This document shows, piece by piece, positions 1 through 9,804 of a stretch of DNA of 64,000 bases. The notes beneath the pieces are model-generated. The model was not told the DNA's origin, searched no databases, and was given only the letters and a program-made list of their open reading frames with translations. The DNA is taken from positions 54,994,001 through 55,058,000 of the forward strand of contig OX419760.1 in assembly GCA_948567375.1 (NCBI GenBank), in the 5' to 3' direction. Each line of letters opens with the position of its first letter. The stretch's first letter is position 1. Source of the DNA: Lunularia cruciata (taxonomy: Eukaryota; Streptophyta; Marchantiopsida; Lunulariales; Lunulariaceae). A program made the translations under genes and the position numbers.

Positions 1-44
1 AGATTGTTCTTGTGCAATTGGCTTGATCCACACCGTGAATACAG

Positions 45-224
45 ACTTATCTTCCTCCAAAGCTTGCTCTATGGCTGCTTCATTAACAAACTTCCCTTCT
101 AGAGACTCATCTCTCTTCCAAGCTTGCTCCATGGTTGCCTTCTTGGCAAACTTCCCATCTTGGGACTCATCTCCCTTCCAGATTTGCTCTATGGCTACCT
201 TCTCAACAAACTTCCCATCTTGGG
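45..224 (-). repeat. Three tandem 60-bp units in the B1 pol linker
   Basis: The motif AGCTTGCTCTATGGCTG recurs at 61, 121 and (as a variant) 181, an exact 60-bp period. On the minus strand this is a 20-residue repeat of the form SQDGKF-(V/A)-x-KxAxEQxWKxDE. It lies between protease and reverse transcriptase. B2 has the same three units with the same period (48556-48735), so the repeat belongs to the family. The period is a multiple of three, which keeps the frame. Confidence 0.75.
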
Positions 225-309
225 ACTGACTATTCTTAGGTGTCTTACTCAGAGGTGCCAGACAACTTAATCAGAAATTCCTACCTTGGTGTTATATTTG
301 AATTTGACG

Positions 310-663
310 TCAGGTCCAATCGAATTGAACCTTATGACGTTCAAGCCAAGGTAGACCCAAAATGATATCATAGTGTAGAGGTGCCACTACAAACCTCATA
401 CACTCCAAATACTCCTTCCCTATCTTGAAGGTAATAGGATGCAAGGTGCGGAATGCAGAACTTTTTCTACCATCCGCCATCATCAAACTACTTCCAATCA
501 CTGGCTTGATAGGAATACCCAATTCCTTTGCTACTTGCATAGATATGCAATTCTCTAAACTTCCAAAATCAACCAAAATCCTACAACCCCGATTAGATAT
601 CGTACCTTGCAAGTGAAGCAAACTTGCATAGGTCGAGCCTTCAATCTTATTGGAACTAATCAA
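310..663 (-). pseudogene. pol: Retropepsin-like aspartic protease of B1 (fragment)
   Basis: A 117-residue open stretch contains the protease fold signatures: ILVDFGSLENCIS, where the usual D-[ST]-G reads D-F-G, then KPVIGSSLMMADGRK, and finally YDIILGLPWLERHKVQFDW, the conserved C-terminal ILG-WL motif. The protein would cut the Gag-Pol polyprotein. It lies between gag (upstream on the minus strand) and the pol linker. The change at the residue next to the catalytic Asp suggests the copy is inactive. The B2 counterpart is at 48832-49176 and is altered differently (D-S-R). Confidence 0.82.
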
Positions 664-699
664 GCTCCCAGTAGGCGGCTCAAAATCTCCTATTGGGAT

Positions 700-1589
700 T
701 CTTTGTTTCTTTGATCATTCTATTCCACAAACTCCATCTGGGCAACTTGTCGAGGTCGCCCATTCCTAAGTGGACATTCAACAATGCGATGTCCAACTTA
801 GCAACAATAAAAGCACCCTCCATTTTGTCGTAATCTTTCTCTATCTGCTGTGCCAAGTGGTCTTCGTTGGATAGCATCAATCTCCATTGGTACCGGTTCT
901 TCCACTCTTGGTACTGGTAGGTTTTGTGTAGGTCAAGGTCAAGACCAAGTTGTCGCAACTAAGGAGTCAAAACGCTCAGCCAATTGCATGGCTTCTTCTA
1001 TGTTCTATGGCTCTCGCATGGTCACCTCCAATCTGGTTCATGACTTCAATCCTTGCACAAATCGATCCAGAGCTTCACCTTCTTGGATATCTGGAATTTG
1101 CATGATGATATTCTGAAATCATGTGATGTAGCTTCTCACTGAGCCAATCTGCCTCAACTTTGCCAATTTATCTCGTGCAGCTCGGGTGGCATTTATAGTC
1201 TGAAATTGACCAAGTATTGCATCCTTGAATTTTGCCCATGTCAAAATCGGTGTAACAATTTGTCATTCAGCTCTTTCTACTCGGAATTGCCACCAAAGTT
1301 TTGCCACGCCATCCAACTGGCTAGAAGCCAAGAGAATTTGTTTCCGCTCGTCTTGAAGATTGGTGGCTTCAAAGTAACGTTCACAGTCAAACACAAAATT
1401 CTCCACTGTGCCTGGAAGATTCTTGCCTTCAAACACCTTGGGTTTCGGAAATCAAATGCGATCTTCTCCATCTCGAATTGGCGCTCTGTCTATCTATTCT
1501 CGTGGTTGCTGGTCTCGTTCATCCAACAATCAAGTAAGATGCTTGATTTGTTGTTGCATTGCAAAGATAACATCCGGTATTGCCGCCAT
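700..1589 (-). pseudogene. gag: gag of B1, decayed
   Basis: Reading the minus strand from an ATG at 1587-1589 gives a typical plant gypsy Gag. An N-terminal KVFEGKNLPG segment is followed by a capsid-like region with LDGVAKLWW and WAKFKDAILGQF, as in the Retrotrans_gag family. Near 745-795 there is a zinc-knuckle remnant (FYCC-stop-VGHRIVEC) in which one codon has become a stop. Several other in-frame stops and shifts are present. Gag would form the particle that packages element RNA. The same gene in B2 is split by a solo LTR exactly at its start codon. Confidence 0.8.
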
Positions 1590-1844
1590 CGCTACTACTC
1601 TATTCCACTACCCTCAATTTATCTAGTTGATTAACACATAGATACAACACGTTTACCGTTCTCCATAAGTTACAATTGGGTGTATCAAGGGTTCCTCTGA
1701 CACGGTGATCATATGTAGAAAATCCTGCCCAAAGCGTGAGGTGATGAATTGTGTGAAACGATGCTTTGGTAATATCTGGACATGAAAGTCCCAATGGTTT
1801 GGCGGAAGTGGATTTGGTGGTCCATAAATTCCATCCATCCCATT

Positions 1845-1859
1845 CTTGCTCTAATACCA
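1845..1859 (-). other. Primer-binding site, initiator tRNA-Met type
   Basis: The minus strand reads TGGTATTAGAGCAAG one base after the LTR. From memory, the complement of the plant initiator tRNA-Met 3' end starts TGGTATCAGAGCCAG, so two of 15 bases differ. This is the usual primer of plant chromoviruses and copia elements. Confidence 0.8.
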
Positions 1860-1860
1860 A

Positions 1861-2286
1861 TGTAAAAAACCAAAACCGAGGAGAGAAATAGGAGAATGGA
1901 AACTCACATTGGGACACTTGAATGAGGGAAAACTCCAAATGCCTAGCATGAGCTTTGGCTTTGGTATTTCTAGGTAGCATACAAAGCCCTTGAGAAGCTT
2001 CTCAAGAAGCTTCCTCAAGCCGCTTTCTTAGAGTGCAAGCCAAGTTAACTAGGAAGCTTCTCAAGAAGCTTCCTTCTAGAAGCCGTCTACTTGGCATGCA
2101 AGCTAAGCTAGTTGGAAGCTTCTAGAAGCTTCCTTCTAGAAGCTACTTACTTAAGGTGCAAGCTAAGCTAATCGGGAAGCTTCCCAAGAAGCTTCCTAGA
2201 TACTTCCAGAATATTCTAGGCTAATTTGTCTTATGTGTTACTTCGTGAGCCTGACTGACTTTGTCACTAAACTCCATATTGTTACA
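1861..2286 (-). repeat. 5' LTR of B1 (426 bp)
   Basis: On the plus strand it runs from TGTAAAAAACC to ATTGTTACA, giving TG...CA ends with TGTAA/TTACA terminal inverted repeats. It matches both B2 LTRs (45031-45579 and 54049-54473). On the minus strand the order is LTR start, GAAnnTTC array, TATA position, leader, primer-binding site. The TATA box that reads TATAAATA in B2 is TAGAAATA here (1965-1972), so this promoter is probably weakened. Confidence 0.9.
1992..2217 (-). promoter_or_regulatory. Heat-shock-element-like GAAnnTTC array in B1 LTR
   Basis: The U3 part holds repeated inverted GAA/TTC pentamers at the 5-bp phasing that heat-shock factors recognise. A perfect four-unit run GAA-GC-TTC-TA-GAA-GC-TTC lies at 2115-2132, followed by TTC-TA-GAA at 2134-2141. 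A perfect three-unit run TTC-CA-GAA-TA-TTC lies at 2204-2216. Further GAAGCTTC blocks occur around 1993-2014, 2052-2074 and 2175-2196. The array lies just upstream, in element orientation, of the TATA position at 1965-1972. Binding is inferred from the motif only. Confidence 0.7.
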
Positions 2287-2570
2287 ATCTTTCTTTTCTC
2301 TCAATTTTTTTTCTCTTTCTCTCACTCTATAACTAATAGAGTATGTACATGACTAACACCATTTGAGAATAATCCACCCTAGGGAACACAAAGGGTTCAG
2401 GTTGCTCCAAGATTTCTATAGCAATATCAAATCCTAGAGTGGATATTAATTAAACTCTCAAGGATAGTTTATCCATAAGTTGAAAGATTATCTCCATTAC
2501 TAATCTTGAGAACTAGTTGATGAAGGTGGTAGTATTTCTGTAGCTGTACTAAGACTCTCTCCAAGATCCT

Positions 2571-3120
2571 TCACCAAGTCTCCAAAAGTGATTTTACTCC
2601 ACTACACTCATGTCCTTTTGGAAGTCCTTCCACTTCACAATCCTCACACAACCTTTTGGTCTTAGATCTTCTCCCTCCTAATCTTGGTGAAGAAGGTCCA
2701 AAATGCAAACCCAAATCAAGTAATCCTCTCCTTTCCCTCAATCTATTGCTCTCAAAGGTCAATGGACATGAACTTGCCTTATGTCCCTTCTCTCCACATA
2801 GAAAGCACTTAGACTCACTCTTTCCTCCAAGTGGTGTAGGTTTTTGGATCCTCTCAACACTCTCTTCAAATTCTATTCTAAACTCTCTTCTCCTCAAATC
2901 CACCCCCAAAATCAGCTCAAACCATTAGGGAACCTTGCATAGCCTCAATTTCCGTTCTTGGTGACCCTCCATGTTCCCAAGATGAGTCTATATACTCAAG
3001 CATGCTTTTTGTTGCCCTCACACTCCTCATGCATGAAATCTTAACTCTATAGAATTGACCCTTCCTCACAATGTCAGTCAAATCTCTAAATTGGTATCTC
3101 ATAGTCACCTGAGATATCAA
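2571..3120 (-). pseudogene. Pre-gag zinc-knuckle reading frame of C2
   Basis: The minus strand encodes an intact CCHC knuckle, CFLCGEKGHKASSC, in a basic context. About 45 residues later comes a second Cys/His cluster, LCEDCEVEGLPKGHEC. Upstream pieces (2917-3120) share the RKGQFYRVKISCMRS segment with C1. The same reading frame lies in C1 at 16187-16790, ahead of the true gag, so it is a family feature. A one-base deletion near 2571 removes the C-terminal end found in C1. It may be a nucleic-acid-binding accessory protein or a duplicated Gag tail; I do not recognise the part outside the knuckle. Confidence 0.65.
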
Positions 3121-3801
3121 CTACACACTCCAAGACATCCCTCCTTGAAAAATTTAGATCTTTTCATTGAGCCATTTGGCCTATGCACCTTTCTATTTAG
3201 CACACATATATTTTAGATTTGGTCTGAAAACCACACCCTAACTTTAAAAACTTATAACTCTTTCCTTAAGAATGATCTATGTCTAATTTTTTGTCAAAAT
3301 GTAGGATACAATGCACTTAATTTTCTTGGAAAGTTTCATCACAATCCACTAAAAACTGATGAAATAGTAGACTCTATACAATTTTCTAGAGAGCATGCAA
3401 TTACAAGAGCAGTTTACCCTATCAACTTTCAAAAATTCTAGCCCAGTGCATATAATAGCTCTCACAATAATTTCAAGTGTGCTAATTGGAGGATAACCCA
3501 AGCTATCATATGTAGAAATGTCAAGGCCAAATCCCAATCTTGAGATTCTACCCAAAATCACCTTAATCCCCAAAATCTACAATCCATCTCACACAATCTC
3601 TCCCAATCCTCTCAAGTGTACAAGATGTACAAAGTCACCTCAAAGACATCATAATGAACTACAGGGTATAAAAATGGGTCCAAATTCTCTAACATAAGTT
3701 CAGCCCTATCCTCCCCTAAAGTTCTCTCCAAGTGAGCTCTCATAGCCTCCTTGTGTCTAATGTTGAATTGTATGCGGAACAATATCTTGCCTTCTAGAGA
3801 G

Positions 3802-3819
3802 ATCCCGACAATGGAACCA
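3802..3819 (-). other. Primer-binding site, tRNA-Glu-like
   Basis: The minus strand reads TGGTTCCATTGTCGGGAT just after the LTR. From memory, the complement of plant tRNA-Glu 3' ends is TGGTTCCGTTGCCGGGAA, so the match is good apart from G-to-A and C-to-T changes. C1 shows a differently decayed version at 15463-15480. The tRNA assignment should be checked against a tRNA database. Confidence 0.6.
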
Positions 3820-3823
3820 AAAA

Positions 3824-4485
3824 TGTGAGCCAGCCTGTCTCTCACTTACAATGAACCTCTTATGGCTATTATGGTAATGCACCATGGACTAAGGAATCCC
3901 AACTCCATCATACTCCTCCAAGGCTAACACTCCAAGTCTCAAGTCATTGCTCACTAGAGAACTCAATGAGAGGAGATAGTTGCAAATGAAAGGATAATGA
4001 GTACCTCCTCACCCCTTGTTTATATACTTGTGAAATAGTTATGCACCAAGGTTACTAATTACTGTAGTAACTCAAGTACTCAAGTTAATTCAAAAAGTAG
4101 AAAGGAATATCCATTCACATGGGCATATTCCACTTAACATGTGATCTTATCTTGACTAGTCAAGGATTCCTTCACATGGGCTATCCTTGGACTACAGAAG
4201 AATCCAAAACAAAAAGGTTAGCGGGCCCAAGAGTTCTCAACTCTTTCTTCAAAGCCAAACACCTAGGAATAATACAAAGTCAGCACACTAGAATCCAAAA
4301 TAATGGTGCTCATCTTTTCCACTTCCTCTAAAGTAAGCTCCCCTCTATCTTAGCTATGACTAAATTTAGCTAATCATGAGTAATGAAGAACCATCCTTTA
4401 TCTCTATATAAATAATATCTCTCAAGTACTTGTAATACCAAGCCAAATATCACAATACCACACACATGCACAAATGGGTGTTATA
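3824..4485 (-). repeat. 5' LTR of C2 (662 bp)
   Basis: On the minus strand it begins with a decayed TATAACACCCATTTGTGC (TGTAACACCC in C1) and ends GGCTCACA-like. It matches the C1 LTRs at 14765-15458 and 20320-21011 throughout. A TATA box (plus strand TTTATATA, 4019-4026) sits in the same place as TATATAAA in C1. Confidence 0.85.
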
Positions 4486-4907
4486 GGACAAGGTAGCGTC
4501 TGGACATTGCATTGCTTCCTTGTAGAACTCTTGATTTTATAGTCCTGCATTGCTTGGTCATTCTTCAATTGCTTCTCTGCTCTAGTCACCAATTCTGTGG
4601 GGTTGTTTCCTATCACAATCAAGAACTTCTTGATCTTGAGGTCATCACTTTCTTTCCGTGTACCCCAAAGAACTTTGTTATAGGTTCTTTAGATTAGGTT
4701 TCACAACCCAATACAAAGTCCCCTTCTTTGTCTTTCTCTCATCCATCTCGGGTCCTTTGGACTTGACCCAAAGTAGACTTTGGGTTTGGCCCAAATGTAT
4801 GCTTCTTCTTATTTTACTTCCCATTTAGCCTTCCTTTGGCTTTACAAACGTACTTCTTCTTCAAACCTTTATAAAACCATCCAAAACCAAAAAATGTAGG
4901 TACCACA
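4486..4907 (-). repeat. Possible 5' end of an ancient family-A-like LTR
   Basis: The minus strand begins TGTGGTACCTACATTTTTTG at 4907. This closely matches the 5' termini of old family A LTRs, such as TGTGGTACCTATATTTTTT at 59781. Below it are AAGAAGAAGTACG- and AACCCAAAGT-type stretches that resemble the LTR start, but the similarity fades within about 200 bases. No reading frame survives. C2 appears to have inserted into it at 4485. Confidence 0.4.
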
Positions 4908-5519
4908 GTAAGGTAAGCAATTGATGTTGGACCTCACACATAGATGGACATCAAACACGTAAGCACATGGAGAAAAATTCAAAGAGGCATCACTAAAGTA
5001 GGAGACCAAGGAATCCACATGATTGGGCAAGCTTGTACTTGAGTGAGTCAAGCTAGGGTGGGAAGGAAAGAATGGTCTAGAACATTGTTATTGAACATTA
5101 TCATTGAACACTCTTTGCATTTGAGTAGACCATTGATTGATATCAAAAGCTCAAAGAATTTCCAAGAGTAGAGAAATTAGGAGAGTGGAATGCAAGATTT
5201 GGGTAGAGGAGAACTCCTAAATTTCAGTAATAGAAGTAGAAGACATTAAGCTTGAAAATCTTCTTTATGGTAGGCTGTAGCCTGCTATAAAGAAGTTGTA
5301 GCCAACCATTCTTAGCAATGAAGCTTCTTGATCTTTACTTTGGTTTCCCTAAAGACTATGACATCTTCTAATTCATTCAACTTCCTCTCCAAGAAGAAAT
5401 AAATCACAAAAGAATACTTCCAAAATACATAAAAAATCCTAAACTTATATTTAAGAGGAAAAGTAAGGGAAAAGAAAGAGATAAAAAATAAATCAAAATT
5501 CCAAGTACCATAACATGTT
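4908..5519. other. Decayed repeat sequence without recognisable gene
   Basis: No convincing reading frame is seen. A short stretch near 5165-5230 (GAGAAATTAGGAGAGTGGAA, then AACTCCTAAAT) faintly resembles the 5' part of family B LTRs, but too weakly to call. Confidence 0.3.
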
Positions 5520-5767
5520 TTTTTCCTAACTTACCCTCAATAGTGGAATCATACTCAAATAAAAGGATCCTCCATTTTGCTAGCCATCACTACATATTAG
5601 GCTTGTTGAAAATGTGCCTTAAGGCCTTATGATATATAAGAATTATGGTTATCCTTCCAATCAAGTAGTGCCAAAACTTCTTGAGACCAAAAATCACTAC
5701 CAACCCTTCCCTTTCCATTAAAAAATTTGTTCTCCTTGCTTCAAATTTTTTTCTAGGGGTATAAGGT
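5520..5767 (-). pseudogene. pol: gypsy RNase H remnant
   Basis: The minus strand gives TPRKKFEARRTNFLMEREGL, then VIFGLKKFWHYLIGR and IYHKALRHIFNKPNM. This is the RNase H core usually seen as (Y)ASRKL...TEREALAVVFALKKFRHYL...DHxAL...KP. No other pol domain is attached. The old solo LTR inserted at 5767/5768, directly upstream of this segment in its reading direction, so the earlier part of this pol was cut away. Confidence 0.65.
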
Positions 5768-8700
5768 TGTGACAACCCGGCAAATATTACTTTTGTGGTA
5801 ATCAATTAAGTAAAGTTTGTTCATGTAGAGATACTAGTCAAAAATGTCCAAATACAAAGTGAAGTAACAAGTTCAATTCTTCTTGGGTTCATCTTTAATC
5901 TCTCAGGTAGAAACCACACCTAGAAGAGAGTAACAAGCACTAACTTGCAGTCTTGTCACAACAATTTGTCATCCATAATCACAACTCCATCAAATCTTTC
6001 CAAAAAATCTTGATTGTGAGGATTCAATCTCTCCCAAAAATGGCACTTTGCTACAAAATGAATTTGTCTCAAAATTTTGTTCCACCCTTCCACTGAAGGC
6101 ACAACTTCCTTGATCAAAATTGCTTCATATCAACACTATGTTGCACTCACAATTGCAGAATACTACCAACACTACAATTCCTCTTAGATCTATCAAGGCA
6201 TTGCTCCAATTGCACTTCACTTAGGATCAAACAAAAAAAATGAAGATCAAGGCTACAAAATCCAACATCCAACAAGCACATTGATTTGCACTTTGAAATC
6301 CTTGACACACTCACAAACACATAGACAATGTTGATACTCAAAATCAAGCTCAAGCGACAAGCACCGAAATCAATACTTTACTTTATCTATTCTTAGAAAT
6401 TATGATCACTGGACAACAATATACTATGAATGTCACCTTTAAATAGGCAAAGCACTCAATAGTTATCTTACAACTATACCATTCTACAATAACTCTACAC
6501 ACTTGCAGATCCAAAATGACAATGCACCTCTTCATATTTGCCTCTTCAAATCTCAAAATTGTTACTACTCTGATCCAATGTCTACCTCTTCCTTGGCTTC
6601 CAAACCCAAAGTAACCTTACATACTATGTTATCCTCAAGTTTCACAACTACTAACTCCTCTACTAATTCTAACACATCTTCTTCCTAATCTACAATTCTC
6701 ATCATGGGCAATCTACACATATCTTCTTCCGGAAACCCATCTTTCTCTAATATCTGCAATGGTAACTCCATAGATATCTATAGTCCTATCTCATCAACTT
6801 TGGGCTCTACTCTTACATCCTTCCAAAGTTGATCTATCTCTAACTTAACTAAGGCCAATCTAATTGTGATATTGTCTTCTACTTCCAATATCTTCCTATC
6901 TACATGAGTTTTGAGACTAATCAACAAAGCATTCAAATCTCTATCCTTTGCATTTCTCCTCCTCATCTCCAGCACCAACAACCTTAACTTGTGTAATCTC
7001 ATTTCTTCAATCCACACATTGGCTTATGTAGTGGCATTGCATTCATCTTGATTACAATCTCCTTCAATGGCTCGAGCCTCATTGTTCTCTCATGTTCTTA
7101 ATCCGCTTGCCAATCTTCCCTTTACATTGCTAGTTCTACCTCAAATTTGGCTTGGACCGTCTCCTTCTCCTTCTCCTTCTGAACAATCTTCTCTTCTAAT
7201 TATGGGGTAACTCCCTTAAACTCTCTTCCTCTCTATATCTTACTGTCAGCTCTCTTTGCCAAAGTAGCTTCTTCTCTTCTACACTCTCCATCACTCTATT
7301 GAGCTCTTGCTCATTCTCTACTACTCTTGCCATAGCATAAATGATTTCTAATTGTGAATCAGCAAACTATTGTTTCAAGATTTCATACTCAACTATCTAT
7401 CTTTCCCTTGTTATGATATTTTGCTCTATTACTTGCTCTATCTCCCACTTCCTTTTTTAGATTCTCAATTACTTTGTTATGTACTATTGCATCTACTTGT
7501 AGTACTTCCTTCTACTCCTCTCCTTGGGTATTATCATCTTCAACTCCGATTTCTCTTCTTCTAACTTTACCAATACCTGCAACACAGTCTTTATCTCCAA
7601 ACACTCCGACTGCATCTCTTTCTTCTTCTCCTCCAACTTCATCAGCAACAAGCATACAACCTCCTGTAGAGACTCCACTCCTCCACTTTGGTTTACCATG
7701 GCTTGTGGGCTTTTCTCTTCGTTCACTTCTTCTTCACTTGACACTCTTCTTCTCAATCATAGTCACCTGATTGGGATGGATTCTTCACTTCCCAAACTTC
7801 CACTCTCTGCTTCTCTTCTTCTACTCAGCCCCGCCTCACACAACACCTTCTGTCTGGAATGAACACCTCTCTGAGTGGTCACCCTCTTCTCCTCCTTCTC
7901 TAGAACTTTGTCTTCTTGACATGGGTTACCTGCTTCTGCCATCTCCATCTTTCCTTCTTTGTCCTTTGGTACAGGCTGCACCTCCACTCCATCTTCACTC
8001 TTGCTACTCACTTCACCACTCTACAATGTGAGTTCAGGTTCTTCCTCCTTCTTTGAGTCTTTTGACTTGTATTCGGCTTCCCCCTCTGATTCTTTGACTA
8101 ACAATGCAATCACCACCAAGTCCTTCCTCGGGTTTATTTTTCTGATCTTCCAAGGTCTGGTCACTATTACTTCTTCTTCTTCTTCTTCTCCTCTTTGACT
8201 CCTCTTCTTTGACTTTGGAGTATTCAACTCCAAATTCATGCTCTGCACCGTCTACTTGTAGTACTTGTCACTCCTTCTGATCAGCAAAATGTATTGTTGC
8301 TCCTCTATATCAATATCTCTTCCTAAGTCAGGATGGAAGTGCAACAGCATCTTGTGTCTTTCCGCCGTGTTCAGCAAATTCAGTCCCAAATAGAAATGGG
8401 CTCCAAATGGCACAATGTAGTGTGGAGGTGACTTGTCCCACAAGTTCCACACCATTTGTCTTGTATGCTGATGGAAGCACTTTGCCCAATTAATTGGTTC
8501 CCTTGCAACAATCTTATGGAAAAACACTGCTTGATATTTCATCATATAAGTGGTTTGCTCCAGCTTGAAGATAGCCATCATTGCTCCTACAATGCCTCTC
8601 CTCACAATGTCCTTGTAACTCTCAACTTTATAACCATTCTTTGTGCACTTTGAAGAAAAGGCATCTTGCACTTTTTGGGTTTCCTTAGCTACTTCTCCTT

Positions 8701-9391
8701 TCCCCAAGAATGTGGCTCCCTGCTCCTCACCCGCTTCTCTTCCAAGTACTAATTCCCAATCCAACTCTGTCCATCAAGCTAGATTTCCTCTCTTACTCTT
8801 TGACTTGGGTCCATTAATACATTTACTCTCAATGATCTTGGTCATGAAACCTGGAAAACTAAGGTTCCAGTTCCATGCCAAAAAGATGATCCAAAGTTTG
8901 CTCAAGTCTTTGATTCTTGCAATCACATCTAATCACCGGATTGTATGATTTCTCACAAAAAATTCTGAGTTCTTCTTTCCACCTCCCATCTTACTCTCCT
9001 CCACTCTAGATGGGTGACTACTCTTCTGATTGGCTCCCAAACTAACTCTCCTGAACTCCTCTTGATGCACTAGTGCGTTGCTTACTTCACTCCCTTTTCC
9101 ATGATCTACCTCAGCACAATTTCTTAATGGCGATGGAAAATTACTTGTCATCTCTTTATCTCTATCTAGAATCTTATAGTGGTCGAGCACCCTTGAGCCA
9201 AAGTCTCCTTACTTTGGGTTGAATGCTGAAAGGACCAATCCGAGTTCTTTGTCTTCTGACACAAAGTCACTTTACCTTGAGTTACAACCCAAAGACACCA
9301 TTCTTTGCCTTATGATGCCATACAAGCATAATAAGACTTCAACTATACACTTCTTCCAAAAATAAGAAAAAAAAATAAAATATGGGTACCA
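5768..9391 (-). mobile_element. Old family A solo LTR (A-s1)
   Basis: A single LTR on the minus strand. Its 3' terminus is TGTGACAACCCGG (plus-strand 5768 onward). Its 5' terminus, TGTGGTACCC on the minus strand, is split by the young solo LTR 9392-13167, so the last 7 bases are at 13168-13174. No primer site, gag or pol adjoins it, which indicates LTR-LTR recombination. Flanks AAGGT (5763-5767) and AAGCT (13175-13179) may be a TSD with one mismatch. Bases 9387-9391 (TACCA) are one copy of the TSD of the inserted element. Confidence 0.85.
6565..9151 (-). pseudogene. LTR-encoded coiled-coil protein, decayed copy (A-s1)
   Basis: Remnant of the family A LTR reading frame from an ATG at 9149-9151 to a TAG at 6565-6567. 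Conserved blocks remain in order: MTSNFPSPLR; the N-terminal domain (NGYKVESYKDIVRRGIV, EPINWAKCFHQHTRQMVWNL, PFGAHFYLGLNLLN); the acidic Ser/Glu region; and coiled-coil segments ending IRLALVKLEIDQLWKDVR. Many frame breaks separate them. The 8252-8764 block alone keeps about 170 codons open. Coding capacity is lost, but residue-level conservation with young copies is clear. Function unknown. Confidence 0.8.
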
Positions 9392-9777
9392 TGTGGTGCC
9401 CACATTTTTTGTTTTTTTCAAAATAAAGGAGAAGAAGTGTATAGAGAAGTCGGATTGCGCCTGTATGGCCGAAGAAAGCAAAGAAAAGAGTCTTTGGGAT
9501 GAAACCCAAAGTAAAGTGACTTTGGGTCATAAGGCAAAGTACTCGGAAATGCCCTGTCAGCATATAACCCGAAGTAGATTGTCTTTGGATCAGGGGGAGC
9601 TCAACCCAAGGCGAAGACAGTCTAACAACCTTTCATCGGGGCGAGAAATTCAAGAAGGGGCCGTTTCAAAATTGGCGGCTCATACGCGCAAAGGTTGATT
9701 GACAGTGACATGTGCATGCCGGAGGTGTGATTTCTTGGTAGAAACTTGAAGTGACAGGATACGAAGAAGCACAACTC

Positions 9778-9785
9778 TATAAAAA
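9778..9785 (+). promoter_or_regulatory. TATA-like box ahead of the LTR reading frame
   Basis: TATAAAAA in the context CTCTATAAAAATC, 20 bp before the ATG at 9805. The same box, at about the same distance, is at 26824-26831 and on the minus strand at 53377-53384. It is mutated at 36739 (GTAAAAAT) and in old copies. A start site 25-35 bp downstream would fall at or after the first ATG, making the conserved in-frame ATG at 9943 (MGGGKKNS) a likely start. Confidence 0.5.
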
Positions 9786-9804
9786 TCGGAACTGCAATGA
9801 CGAA

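Larger units (their letters stand above)
1..2286 (-). mobile_element. Ty3/gypsy chromovirus B1, 5' part, cut by window start
   Basis: This element reads on the minus strand: 5' LTR (1861-2286), primer-binding site, gag, protease and the linker before reverse transcriptase; the rest lies before base 1. It is collinear with the 5' half of B2 (45031-54473), whose pol and chromodomain define the family. It inserted into C2, whose internal sequence resumes at 2287. The TSD cannot be tested because the 3' end is outside the window. Gag and protease carry several stops and frame breaks, so it is probably inactive. Confidence 0.88.
2287..4485 (-). mobile_element. Ty3/gypsy family C element C2, 5' fragment
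   Basis: On the minus strand this carries the 5' LTR (3824-4485), a tRNA-Glu-type primer site, a leader and a zinc-knuckle reading frame. It is collinear with 14765 to about 16990 of C1. It stops at 2286/2287, where B1 inserted, so its gag-pol lies before the window. It is more decayed than C1, with several frame breaks. The A/T-rich stretch 2287-2340 matches the pre-gag leader of C1 near 16950-17010. Confidence 0.85.

Noticed and set aside
2113-2132. The GAAGCTTCTAGAAGCTTC palindromes as terminal inverted repeats, a CRISPR-like array or a cruciform origin
   Set aside because: They lie inside an LTR with defined TG...CA ends, spacers are short and irregular, and the 5-bp GAA/TTC phasing fits heat-shock elements better.
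5150-5330. Another family B LTR relic
   Set aside because: Only two short stretches resemble the LTR, without ends or the GAAnnTTC array.
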